From Diphasiastrum complanatum (taxonomy: Eukaryota > Streptophyta > Lycopodiopsida > Lycopodiales > Lycopodiaceae), in contig CM055098.1 of assembly GCA_029204225.1 (NCBI GenBank), positions 7,342,746-7,406,745 of the forward strand: DNA of 64,000 nucleotides, in the 5' to 3' direction. Under the pieces are notes generated by a model. It saw only the letters and a list, made by a program, of their open reading frames with translations. It searched no databases and was not told where the DNA came from. The position numbers and the translations under genes were made by a program. Shown here piece after piece: positions 22,033 through 32,347 of this stretch (position 1 is its first letter; the number at the start of each line of letters is the position of its first letter).

Positions 22033-22688
22033 TGTTGGATTTTAGTAATTTTCACATTGTTAAAGCAATTTGTTTGGTATATACGTGGATCCACACGTGT
22101 GAGGACGTGTCCACACGTGTGAAATAACACTTGTAATATTTAGATCCATTGTACTCAGATTTTTTATTTGAGTCAAATTTCAAATCTCCTAGATTGTAGG
22201 AGTTATCTCCTAGATTGTAGGAATCTAGAAGGTCAACACTAACCACCAATGGATGATGTGGCAAATTAGATAGATCTTATCCAAAGTGGATATGGATGAG
22301 TACAATGAGCTATCCCACACGTGTTGGAAGTATCCTAGAGAGAGATTATGATGATTGTGTACTTGATCCATGATGGATCCATTGTGAGGTTAATCTTGAG
22401 AAACATTGATTCAGGAGCCAGCATTGTGTTTTCACTCTCTTATGCTTATTCTTTGTGGATGAATGCTTTGTATTTCCTTAGTAAACATATTTTATGTTAT
22501 CAGGCCATACACTTGTGGTACTTCACACGTGTGAAGCCTTTGGATCATCTTTTTTTATTTTCTTGCTTGGATCAATAGAAATTGTCAAGTTGAAGCTAGA
22601 ATTGGATGCTAGTCTTGATATAATCAAGATCCTAAGCTACCAATCACTCTTATGATCATTTGTGGATCCTTTTGTCTGAAATTTGACA
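22033..22688 (+). mobile_element. 5' LTR of a younger Copia unit
   Basis: Starts TGTTGGATTTTAG and ends GAAATTTGACA, then directly a perfect primer-binding site. The 656-bp unit has TG...CA ends. Upstream bases gacat (22028-22032) and aacat (22956-22960) after the right LTR piece form a 5-bp target duplication with one change. It is inserted in an older minus-strand Copia relic. Confidence 0.75.
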
Positions 22689-22701
22689 TGGTATCAGAGC
22701 C
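22689..22701 (+). other. Primer-binding site (initiator tRNA-Met type)
   Basis: TGGTATCAGAGCC directly after the LTR end. It is complementary to the 3' end of plant initiator tRNA-Met, the usual primer of plant Copia elements. Confidence 0.85.
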
Positions 22702-22846
22702 AAGTCTAAGAGCTTTGATGATGATCCAAATCTCTTCATTTTGCTAAAAGCATTGGTGCTATAATCAATTTGAAGGAGGGCGACCTTAACCAATAGTTTA
22801 CTTGAGGATTTGAACTTCAAATAAGTGTGTAAAGTTCAAGTGTAAT

Positions 22847-22955
22847 GAAGCTAGAATTGGATGCTAGTCTTGATATAGATCAAGATCCCAAGCTACCAGT
22901 CACTCTTATTGATCATTTGTGGATCAAATTAAGTCCTTTTGTCTGAAATTTGACA
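22847..22955 (+). mobile_element. Truncated 3' LTR copy
   Basis: The last ~110 bp of the LTR recur here with a few changes and an 11-bp insertion (landmarks gaagctagaattggatgctag and tttgtctgaaatttgaca). Only about 145 bp of internal sequence remain between primer site and this copy, so the unit lost all coding sequence and the first 550 bp of its 3' LTR. Confidence 0.8.
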
Positions 22956-23684
22956 AACATGTGACACCACTTGTTGCACAAATGACTTTCTTGGACTCAT
23001 CACAATTTTCCAAGGAAGAACCTTCATCATCTCCATTGATGAAGTTAGCTCTTTCCTTACCTTTTGCATGCTTGCACTTTCCATGAAGAACCATCATTAT
23101 CCCCATAGCTAGCCAAGTTAGCACAAAAATGAACACCTCCAGTAAGGTTGATTTGCTTGCTACCTTCATCACTTTGCTTCTTAAAACATTCATTAGCAAA
23201 ATGTCTTTGATTCCAACAAGCCATTAAGAACTACTTGAACAAGTTCTATATCTTTAATGCTCTCATCAATACATGCTAACTCATCATTGAATTCTTTAAC
23301 CCTCAAAACAAAAGCATGCCAAAATTTCATACTTCTTTTGTAAACTTTGAAACATTTGCCTCCTAAGGGTTAGAACCTTTATGTAGACTTAGACTCATAA
23401 ACCTTCTTCAAGGTTTCCCAAGCCTCACTAGATGAAGTACACTTACCAATTTCCTTGAGAAGTTCATTTGTCACATTTATCTTGATCATATGAAGAGCTT
23501 TCTTTGCCCTCCTATCATACCTCAATTGTTCTTGAGGTGCCAAAGGTCTCTCCTCCACACCTACAACAATGTCCATCAACTCAGTCATCTCAAGTAGAGA
23601 CTCCATTCTCACCTTCCAAGTTGAATAATTGCTTGAGGTAAGCCTATCATTGCTCTCCAACATGAAGCCTCCATCTGTAGCCAT
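22956..23684 (-). pseudogene. Ty1/Copia gag relic (family A)
   Basis: The minus-strand start ATG at 23684 leads into a Copia gag: DRLTSSNYSTWKVRMESLLE, RRAKKALHMIKINVTNELLK, SSEAWETLKKVYESKST. A stop follows at 23379. Further down, a decayed zinc knuckle (NQRHFANECFKKQ) and acidic strips continue to the LTR insertion. The gag N-terminal type (DUF4219/UBN2-like) is the same as at 41260-41928 on the plus strand. Confidence 0.85.
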
Positions 23685-24265
23685 GTTGCAATGATTTTAT
23701 CTTCTCTTTCAACCTATTCCAATTCACTTAGCAATATCTTGAAAGTCAACAAATAAATCCAAGAAGAAATCACAAAGATATGGAACCTCTCAAATCTCTT
23801 TCTTGCACAAAACCAACAATTTTAAAAATGGAAATGATGACACTTGATCAACCATGGTCAACCTACAATATCATGAACTTTTGCACTCTCCTAAGATTGA
23901 AATGCACTCTTGAAAAGTGCAGCAACTTCAAAATCAAGAGATCCAACTTTAGGGTTTTAAAAAAATACATATATTGAATCACACAAATTCTATATGCAAA
24001 AGCTAGGAACTAGATATAGAATCTTGAAGAATGATGTAAATTCTTTTGTATGCATTAAAAATCACCAAAATCCAACAAGTAGGGAAGGAAAATGGCCCAC
24101 TACAAGTATTTTGACCTAAATTGAGCTTTGGATCACAAAAATGCCCATTCTGCACTTGAAAATGCTTGATTTTGACAAGGAACAATCTAGCACACTCTAG
24201 AATTGATGGCGCCTCGAAATCACTCACTAGAATTGGCTTATCCTCCAAATATAGCCTTCAACAAA

Positions 24266-24277
24266 GCTCTGATACCA
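24266..24277 (-). other. Primer-binding site of Copia family A
   Basis: Minus strand TGGTATCAGAGC, preceded by ...TTTTTTTGCA, the likely LTR end, and followed about 580 bp later by the gag start at 23684. The LTR to its right (24278 up to about 24423) is cut by the next LTR. Confidence 0.8.
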
Positions 24278-24423
24278 TGCAAAAAAATCAGATCACAAAG
24301 ACCTAATTATGCCCCTTGATATCTAGCAAATTTGGAGAACACATCTAGCTTCACTACTAATGTAGAAATCATGCATTAACTACACATAGAAGATGAAAAA
24401 TCAATAATAACTTTTCATAACCT

Positions 24424-25330
24424 TGTTGGGGGAGGAATAGAGAATGTGAAATGACTCCCCCGATGTGGGCTGCTACTAACTATCAGTAAGAACGATCTCG
24501 ACGAGAGGGAAGAGATAGCAAATGCCGAATAGAATCATAGCTCATGCGTTAAGGACCGCTGAAATAGTTTCATACTCAAACAAATTTTCTGATTTGAGTA
24601 CAGTTCACCGAAGAAGATAAATAGTATGTAGAATTATTGTTGATTAGTTTGAAAGTGAATTCCAATTTAGAATTCAATGTGGCAGTGCAGAAAGATAGCG
24701 TTCATTCCTCAGGGGTCAAAGACAGATGTCGCCTGATTGAATTCTAGGGAGTCAAAGACGTCCGTGATTTGATCAGACTGAGTGAACGATATTATCATAA
24801 ATACAACTTATTATCATTCACAAGTGCAAAAAATGAATGATAGAGATCACTTCATTGCCAATTATCAAAACTCAGATCATAATAGCATGAATAACAAAAA
24901 CAATAGAACAAGACAAGTCATGTGTCGAATTGTTGAATGTCGTATGTATTGCTGACTCTGATGAAAACTACATCTGATGTCCACTTTGATTGCATGATAA
25001 TAATAATAGCGCATATAATTCTGCTATACATTCCACTCTTACACAAGCAGTAATCGCGATAGCTTAATAATCATCAATCTACATCTATGGCAGAACAAAG
25101 AGATAGAGGAGAAGAGGTAGAGTGACTACTCCTAAAACTTGAACTAATTGATTGAACTTGAAATGATTTAATCTATTGATTTATTTATAGTTGTTGATGG
25201 CACAACCCTAACGGAATGCACCATGATCCAGGTGCCACATGGAGATATGGGATTGGACCCATAATATGTAGCGGATAAGACTCCACAATCAAATCTGTTG
25301 AAGTTGCTATTTGGAACCCTCTAATAATGT
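24424..25330 (-). mobile_element. LTR-like unit, minus orientation, same family as 30622-31070
   Basis: Read on the minus strand, the stretch around 25330-25070 aligns with 30850-31060: cttatccgct, gggtccaatc, attagggttgtgccatcaa, a TATA box (TATAAATA), a CTTCTCCTCT tract, ccatag and attaagctatc. The likely 3' end on the minus strand is CCTCCCCCAACA at 24424. The outer border near 25330 is uncertain. It may be the 3' LTR of the Copia element to its right. Confidence 0.5.
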
Positions 25331-25331
25331 C

Positions 25332-25804
25332 CCCTGGTACCAGCCCTTTTGGGGTCAAAGGGGAATGATGGCGGGTGGCTAGGCGGTGGGGATGGGATCC
25401 CACACGCGGCCCGCAGGAATGCACGACACGCACGACACGCCACATCGTTTATTGGACCGCTCTCTGCTGCCGACAAAACTTTGAGTTGGTATTAGAGCAA
25501 GTGTTCTGTTCCTGAACGAGGAAGTGGGGATTTTCTTCGCCTTGTGCTCGCTTGAGTGGGGGTGTTGGAGGATGCAAGCTACGCACAAAGTGGCTGTGTC
25601 TAAAACGGCACCAAAAAGAGTGCATTCGTCCCATAAGCAAATGGAGACTATAACTGAACCCACATATAAGCTCATTGTAGACAATGTACCCTTGTCTCCT
25701 GGTACCAGCCCTTTTGGGATCAAAGGGGAATGATGGCGGGTGGCTAGGCAGTGGGGATGGGATCCCGCACGCAGCCCGCAGGCGCACACGACGCGCCACA
25801 TCGT
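25332..25804 (+). repeat. ~110-bp direct repeats flanking a primer-site-like motif
   Basis: Two copies, about 25332-25447 and 25696-25804, share ctggtaccagccctttt, aaaggggaatgatggcgggt and ggtggggatgggatccc-like strings. Between them, ttggtattagagc at about 25485-25497 resembles a primer-binding site. They may be remains of LTR ends. GC content is well above that of the surroundings. Confidence 0.65.
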
Positions 25805-26306
25805 CTACAAGAAAATAATCTATATTAATTTTCTCTGAATTTCTTCAAGCACTACATGCGAATCCATGGAATGCGTTGGCGTGAACACGGTTCTTTCACG
25901 AGTAGTAGTCTCGCTTCACTAGCGGACAGTTGGATCTTCTAATCCTAGACAGAATTGTCATCGCGCGCAGGCGGACATGTATTCTGTATATCGTCTTGAT
26001 TGCTTACTAGTATCAGACTTCTTCACTCTGTTTGATCTGTATGTCAAGTATGATCCAATAAGTATGGTCTCTCTATGTGAATCTAAGATTAGAGTGATTA
26101 AGCATCTACAACTAACCGGAGAATTACAAGAGTGGCAGATTAGCCACGACCTAGGGAGTATATGTTGACATCATGCCATCAGATCAGATTACTATACTTC
26201 TGGGTACTTGCGTGATCTTTGGTGGTACTCCTTGGGGCGTGAGCGCTGAACGGGTTTCGTTTACCTCGTCTGCCTTCTTATGTACTAGACCGCGAAGGAA
26301 TCTCGT

Positions 26307-27013
26307 TCATGGATCTTTTGTGTTCGCGAACCGTTCGTCTTCGTCTCCATTGACTTTCGTGTTCGCAAAACTCTTTGTGTTTCGTGTCTCTAGATGTTCG
26401 AGTTCACAAACATCTTTGTCAGGCGAAGGGTTGAAAGCTAGCAAGCCTTTGTAATCAGAAACATTTTGTTTCTTCATCTCCCTCTCAAAGCATGATAACT
26501 TTACGATCCCGAGGCTGCTCTTCTGTCTCTCAAAGAGTCCTTTGTCTAGGGCCTTTTTGAAGATGTCAGCAACCATGTCTTTTGTTCCTATGAAGGTGGT
26601 CTGCATCAGATCCCTGATCAAGTGATACTTGATCGCAATATGCTTTGTTCTGGAATGGAACATGGGATCTTTTGTCAGGTGTATTGCAGAGGTGCTGTCC
26701 ATCTGCAAGACCAAAGGCTCGTTCCTTGTTTCGCTCAATTCGTCCAAGAACTGCCTTAGCCAAATTATTTTGTTGGCCATCTTCGCTGCTGCTACGTACT
26801 CTACTTCATAGAATGACTGGGCTACAATGGTCTGCTTCTCGCTAATCTAGAGAATTGCTGCTCCTGATGCGATGGTGCATCCTCCCGAGACTCTTGCTAC
26901 ATATGTTCTCTCTCTTCCTCAATCCTCGGACATTCATCATTCGTTAGCACCGTCCCTGCGAGCATTGGAGTGTTCGCTCCTTTGCAGTTCAGCATCCCAA
27001 AGTCCTCTAGGAT
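26307..27013 (-). pseudogene. Copia element B: RNase H relic
   Basis: Minus-strand RNase H strips: VAQSFYEVEYVAAAKMANK, IIWLRQFLDEL, LVLQMDSTSAIHLTKDP, HSRTKHIAIKYHLIRD. The first half, with the usual DADWAG region, is missing and only the approach to it (GANTPMLAG) survives. The frame runs on into an unusual Asn/Asp/Glu-rich tail to 26307. Confidence 0.85.
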
Positions 27014-27634
27014 CTATTGGGTGTATCTGGACTGGTGAAGGTATAACTTATCTCCCTCGTAGTCTCTTTCAATTTGTAAGCCTAGGTAACACTTGGCTTC
27101 ATCTACTATCTCGAAATGTTTTGAGATGTTTGTCTTCACCTCAGCGATTAGCTGCTCACTCCTGCAAAGTATCAGAGTGTCGTCCACATATACAACCACT
27201 ATGATGATCTGCCCATCTGTAATTCTGACATACACATTGGAGTCAACCAACAGAGGCTTGAATCCTAATGATTTTAGGGCTTGATCTTTCTTCTTGTACC
27301 ATTGTCGGACTGACTGTTTCAGACCGTAGATGCTTCTATGCATTTTGCATACATAGTCCGAAAGTGAATTCGAGACGAATCCTGGGGGCTGATCCATGTA
27401 GACCTCTTCGTCTAATTCGCCATGCAAGAAGGCTGTCTTCTCGTCCGCAATGTGGAACCTGAGATCATAAGCTGCTGCATAAGCAAATAATAGATGTAGG
27501 GACGAATGTTTGATGAAAGGAGAAAAGGTTTCAAAATAGTCAAATCCGTATCTCTGTGTAGGCTGCAATTCTTCTGTGAATGATATCACAATCATTGCAA
27601 AAGTCAGGGAAGCGATTTGAGATATATTCGCCAC
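27014..27634 (-). pseudogene. Copia element B: reverse transcriptase
   Basis: A 206-codon open stretch with Copia RT motifs: YFETFSPFIKHSS, HIADEKTAFLHGELDEEVYM, MHRSIYGLKQSVRQWYKK and VVVYVDDTLILC with an intact YVDD. The N-terminal WVFKIK...KARLVAKG strip is lost: integrase sequence runs straight into TQRYGFDYFETFSPF. Reading frame otherwise intact. Confidence 0.92.
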
Positions 27635-28075
27635 CTCGATCTGTTCTGATCTGCTTCACCTTGCTGCATGTACATCTCTCTGCCCAATTCACGTATTCTA
27701 TGAATTTATCGAGTGCTTCATATTTATTCTGAAGACTCTGGAAAACTTGCTATAATCATCAATGAAGGTTATATAATATCTCGAACCTCCTACTGAGATC
27801 ACGTTGAATGGTCCACAGATGTCAAAATGCACTAGCTCCAAAATATTGATCGTTTTGTAGGAGTCTTTGACGAATGGAGTGCGTGACATCTTGCCTTTCA
27901 AACATGCATGACATGTGGTCGAACTGGTTGCATTCGAGATGCTGACCCCTGTTATCGCTCCATGATGACTTGTCTGATAAAGTGCCATTGAGTTCATGTG
28001 GCAGAGTCTTCTGTGCCACAGAGTGTATGGCGAGTCATCATGGGTTTGATACATCTGATCTTCAGGTAGGCGCAC
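27635..28075 (-). pseudogene. Copia element B: GAG-pre-integrase and integrase start
   Basis: LWHRRLCHMN (zinc-binding), CHACLKGKMSRTPF, FDICGPFNV (first catalytic Asp), YYITFIDDYSKFSRVF, then in shifted frames WAERCTCSKVKQIRTDRGGEY (second Asp). The third catalytic region and the C-terminal domain are deleted. The zinc-binding His/Cys set is recognisable. Confidence 0.88.
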
Positions 28076-28136
28076 CTTCAGATGATATAGGTTGTCTTTC
28101 CTTCTGTCTTGAGCTATGAGAGTGCTGGTGTTGGCG

Positions 28137-28592
28137 TCAACATGCTTCGTTAGAAAACGTCACACGCATCCCTGCATATGCTATTCTTGCTACAGAGAAC
28201 AAGTCTTGTTGTAGGGTTGACACGAACAGAACGTCTTCGAGTCGTCTGTCTCTGCCGTTGGTGTTGATCCACAATGAACCAATGATGTTCACTTGATGTC
28301 TAGATCCATCTCCAAGAACTATGAATCTTGAGGGATTCGCACTTCTGAAATCAAACATTATTCGTCTTGATGTCACGAAGTGTGAGGTGGCTCTTGAATC
28401 TAGGATTACCTCATGTGTGTCAGACGTTGATGCTGCACACACATCTTCACTGATGTAGGCAGTCGAACAATTTTTGTTCGTTCTTTCTTCGCCCATCTTC
28501 GAGCTCTCGGGCTCCTCGACATAGGAAGAACTATTGTTGTTCTCCTGTCTGTTCTGTGTTGATCTGTTTCTTGGGTTTTGGCGGCAATCCAT
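28137..28592 (-). pseudogene. Copia element B: aspartic protease
   Basis: VILDSRATSHFVTSRR is the protease active site, normally D-S/T-G-A; Gly is replaced by Arg, so activity is unlikely. FIVLGDGSRHQVNIIGS and LEDVLFVSTLQQDLFSV follow as in other Copia proteases. It begins with the tail of a zinc knuckle (MDCRQNPRNR). Confidence 0.88.
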
Positions 28593-29457
28593 GGCTGCAT
28601 GACCCTTCTTATGGCAATGGATACACCCAATCTTGGGATTGAGCTAGCAGGTATCTATTGTATGCCTGTGTCTTCTACATCTCACGCAGGTCTTCTTGTC
28701 TGTATCTTGTTGTTTTGACCTCCCTTTGGTCTTCCAGTTGCTCTTGCTGGTCCCCTCTGCTTGCTGGTCACGATCCTGCCTCTGATTCGACTCCCTCTTA
28801 GGCTTGAATTCTTTCTTGGATTTTTCTCTGTTGCCGTAGAGGGCCTGGTCAGAACCATCCTTGTGATCAAGGTGTTCTCTGGCCTCGACCTCCTCTCGAA
28901 TCTCGACAATCGCCTTTTCGAGGTTCATGGTAGGATCTTTTGCGAGTAGGGTTCGCATCGTCTGGAAAGATCTGGGTAAGGCTCTGAACAAGTACGTGAG
29001 CTGCTTCTCAGCTGATACTGCATTCTCTACTTCAGAGTTGTATAGAGATAGAAACAGATCCTTCATCTTTCTCACGAAGGAGGTGAGGTCTTTTCCATCC
29101 CATTGTAGATTTGTCAGCTGATCTTCTAGCATTTGGTCTGACCTCTTGATTTCATCTGAAATCTTGTGAGCAGTGCATCCCACATCTCCTTAGCTTTGGA
29201 GAGTGTAGCCAGGTCAAGTGTAAGGCTATCTTCGATGAAAGATGATAGCAAGGCTACTACCTTGTCATTTTTCTCCCCCTCCATTCGCGTAGCTCCTTGC
29301 CTGTTGTCGTAGGCATTTCTTCTGTGCCATCCACCCATGGAAAGAGTCCTTTGCCCTTGAGTATTAAATATGTCTTAACTTTCCAGGCTAGAAAGTTAGA
29401 TCTTGAAGAATCAAGTATAGTGCATATCTTGCTCTGCATGTTGCTGATCGAAGCCAT
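28593..29457 (-). pseudogene. Copia element B: gag
   Basis: The frame starts at 29457 (MASISNMQSKICTILD...FLAWKVKTYLILKG) and continues in shifted frames through the UBN2-like core (KEMWDALLTRFQMKS, LTNLQWDGKDLTSFVRKMKD, YLFRALPRSFQTM) to a Lys/Gln/Arg-rich region and two zinc knuckles (CVRCRRHRHTIDTC, then CIHCHKKGHAAMDC). At least one frameshift near 29180-29260 and a stop between the knuckles. Confidence 0.88.
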
Positions 29458-29552
29458 TGCTTCTTGAAGTCTGTTTCCTTGTCGATGGTTATCCTGTCAT
29501 ATTCTGACATAGCCAAGAAGCTAGCAGATCCAGGAGGCCAAGTTCGTGAAGG

Positions 29553-30034
29553 CGAATCAATCACGACTCTCTTCAGCTCGGATGGAGTTCAGATGCGACC
29601 GCTGGACACTGCCAGCTGAATCGCTCCTACAATCCTCCAGAGTGTAGTTAGTCACTGTTGATCTATGTTCATAAAATTAATGCAGCATTCGACTTAGTTT
29701 CAACCAAATTGTGAAATTCAAATGAACAAGAAAAACTCAGACATATGAAATATCAGCATAATCATTTAACATTCAAGATGCTTATGCTGATATTTTTTGT
29801 TGTGTCTGATCTTGAATGTTAAATGCTTATGCTGATATTTCATATGTCTGAGTTTTTCTTGTTCATTTGAATTTCACAATTTGGTTGAAACTAAGTCGAA
29901 TGCTGCATTAATTTTATGAAGTAGATCAGCAGTGACTGACTACACTCTGGAGGATTGTAGGAGCGATTCAGTTGGCAGTGTCCAGCGGTCGCATCTGAAC
30001 TCCATCCGAGCTGAAGAGAGTTGTGATTGATTCG
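29553..30034. repeat. Large inverted repeat (~227-bp arms, ~29-bp spacer)
   Basis: Left arm 29553-29779 and right arm about 29809-30034 are reverse complements with few mismatches. Landmarks: caatcacgactctcttcagc against gctgaagagagttgtgattg, and catttaacattcaagat against atcttgaatgttaaatg. The spacer (29780-29808) partly repeats arm sequence. It lies in the leader of Copia element B, between primer site and gag. Confidence 0.92.
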
Positions 30035-30240
30035 TCGGATGGAGTTCAGATGCGACCGTTGGACACTGCCAGCTGAATCGCTCTTACAATCCTCTAGAGT
30101 GTAGTTAGTCACTGTTGATCTACGTTCATAAAACTAATGCAGCATTTGACTTAGTTTCAACCAAATTGCGGAATTCAAATGAGCAAGAAAAACTCAGACA
30201 TATGAAATATCAGCATAAGTATTTAACATTCAAGATCAGA
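30035..30240 (+). repeat. Third copy of the inverted-repeat unit
   Basis: From tcggatggagttcagatgcg near 30036 to catttaacattcaagatcag-like sequence near 30237 this repeats the left arm (29572-29778) in the same orientation, with more changes than the two arms show between each other. The three units are therefore direct, inverted, direct. Confidence 0.9.
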
Positions 30241-30325
30241 CACAAAAAAAAAATAATCTATATTAATTTTTTCTGAATTTCTTCAAGCACTGTATGCGAA
30301 TCTGATGAGAAGAGGATCATGATAT

Positions 30326-30337
30326 GCTCTGATACCA
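30326..30337 (-). other. Primer-binding site of Copia element B
   Basis: Minus strand TGGTATCAGAGC. It lies about 870 bp before the gag start at 29457, the extra length being the inverted triplication. A partial second copy of its surroundings (ggatcgtgatatgctctga) follows at 30350-30370. Confidence 0.75.
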
Positions 30338-30609
30338 CTGATGAGAAAAGGATCGTGATATGCTCTGATGAGAAATTCATCGGATTCGCGAAACTTTCAC
30401 GAAGGCGAATCAATCACGACTCTCTTCAGTTCGGATGGAGTTCGGATGCGTTTGTCAGAGAGAAATTACTCGAAAGGGAGAGGGAGATTATTTGTCTTTT
30501 GCATAACATAGTTCATGACAATGGATATATTTACAAAGACATTGCCATTCGACAATCATTCTAAGTTTAGTAGTATGCTTAACTTAATACCTCGATTTTT
30601 GGGAGTTCA

Positions 30610-31070
30610 CATTAAGGGAGAGTGTTAGATTCATTCTTGAAATTATTTGTAATGTGGAGCCATTTTATAGTCTACAGTTTTACTCGCATTGTCAAGACAA
30701 CGGTGTCAAATTATCAAAACCGTCTGCAGAAATACACGTATTGTCGAAACAGTTTAAAATTCAAGGGATTGGTGAACAAAATTCAAATCGACCATAAAAT
30801 CGATGGATTGTCGAGGGTTCCAAACTCGACTAAAACAAGATTGAATAGTGGTGCCTTATCCGCTGCATTTTGGGTCCAATCTTGTAATCCCACATGGCAC
30901 ATGCTACGTGGATAAACGACACATTCTATTAGGGTTGTGCCATCAAAAAGTATAAATAGATCGATTAATTCTAAGTTGATTAAAGTTCTTCAAGTTAGAA
31001 GTTTTATTCTTCTTCTCCTCTCTCTTCCGCCATAGGCATAGACTGAGTGTTAATAAGCTATCACGATTCG
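30610..31070 (+). mobile_element. Polypurine tract and 3' LTR of a plus-strand Copia relic
   Basis: The tract attaaggga gag (30610-30621) is directly followed by TGTTAGATTC, the classical junction of Copia polypurine tract and LTR. A TATA-like agtataaatag is at about 30950 and a CTTCTTCTCCTCTCTC tract follows. The right end is placed near 31070 where similarity to 24424-25330 stops. The plus-strand body left of it is reduced to about 250 bp. Confidence 0.65.
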
Positions 31071-31258
31071 CGTCCGGCGTCCGACCCCCGCGGGGTTGAA
31101 CGAGTCCCTTATTTTTTTTTTTAGACTAAATAAGACTAAATTTAAAAAAAAAAAAAGAAGCAGACTCGTCCGGACCCCTGGACGCACACCCCTGGCCCGG
31201 ACGCGGACGCGCGTTCGGACGCACCATCCGCTTCCTTATGTGTGTGTGTGTGTGTGTC
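31064..31258 (+). repeat. GC-rich imperfect hairpin and (TG)n tract
   Basis: GC-rich ends (gcgtccggcgtccgaccccc ... ggacgcggacgcgcgttcgg) flank an A/T-rich middle with poly-T and poly-A runs. gaacgagtccc and gcagactcgtccgg are partly complementary. A (TG)9-10 microsatellite ends the stretch (about 31239-31257). Type unknown. Confidence 0.5.
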
Positions 31259-31768
31259 TACAGATTTTGATAGATTTTTATTATTTATTGCATTTTGCTT
31301 TTTTGCAGTTTTAATGGAGTGTTGATATGATTTTCCTAAGGGTAGAATTTGCCATTCAATGTGCGTGAAATGAATTTCTTGAATTTGACCAACTCACATG
31401 TCTTTTTGACATACAAAATAATGGTTGAGCTTTTGCCAAAGTGAATGGGGACAGTGTTGATACGTATAACTCGAATATTTGACTCATTCATTATTTGTCT
31501 TATTTTACACAATCCAAATGTTCCAAATTATATCTTAAAATGACAACTACAATTTTTAATATTTGAGTCTTCTCAAAAAGACATCGAATACAATTATGAT
31601 GGATTTGCATCCACAATATCCAAGCATTTTTGGAGTGGCACATTTTGTAATCTCCCACTTTATACGTGAGATAAATTGATGGAAATGCAATATTTTATCT
31701 TATAAAAGTGTTATTTTTAAGTTACCATTTATTGGATAATCTATTGATTGAATGTTTTTATTTTACTC

Positions 31769-32347
31769 TTATGGCAATGGATACACTCAATCTTGGGATT
31801 GAGACAACAGGTATCTACTGTATGCCCGTCTCTTCTGCATCTCACGCAGGTCTTCTTGTCTGTATCTTGTTGTTTCGACATCCCTTTGATCTTCCAGTTG
31901 CTCTTGCTGGTTCCCTCTGCTTGCTGGTCACGATCCTGCCTCTGATTCGACTCCTTCTTAGGCTTGAATTGTTTCTTGGATTTTTTTTTGTTGCCATAGA
32001 GAGCCTGGTCAGAACCATCCTTGTGATCAAGGTATTCTCTGGCCTCGACTTCCTCTCGAATCTCGACAATCGCCTTTTCGAGGTTCATGATAGGATCTTT
32101 TGCGAGCAGGGTTTGTGTCGTCTGGAAAGATCTGGGTAAGGCTCTCAACAAGTACGTGAGCCGCTTCTCAGCTGATACTACATTCTCTGCTCCAGAGTTG
32201 TATAGAGATAGAAACAGATCCTTCATCTTTCTCACGAAGGAGGTGAGTACTTTTCCATCCCATTGTAGATTTGTCAGCTGATCTTCCAGCATCATGATCT
32301 GACCTCTTGATTTCATCTGAAATCTTGTGAGCAGTGCATCCCACATG
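31769..32347 (-). pseudogene. Duplicated Copia B gag fragment
   Basis: Nearly base-for-base copy of 28612-29188, from the cttatggcaatggatacac string at the zinc-knuckle end to gcatcccaca at the UBN2 core. It has fewer frameshifts than the first copy: one 206-codon open stretch covers LTNLQWDGKVLTSFVRKMKD to CVRCRRDGHTVDTC. It ends abruptly at 32347, where plus-strand Copia protease sequence begins. Confidence 0.92.

Noticed and set aside
25379-25801. Long overlapping minus ORFs (116-140 codons) rich in Pro, His and Arg
   Set aside because: They run through the two copies of the 110-bp GC-rich repeat. GC-rich DNA lacks stop codons, and the protein is low-complexity.
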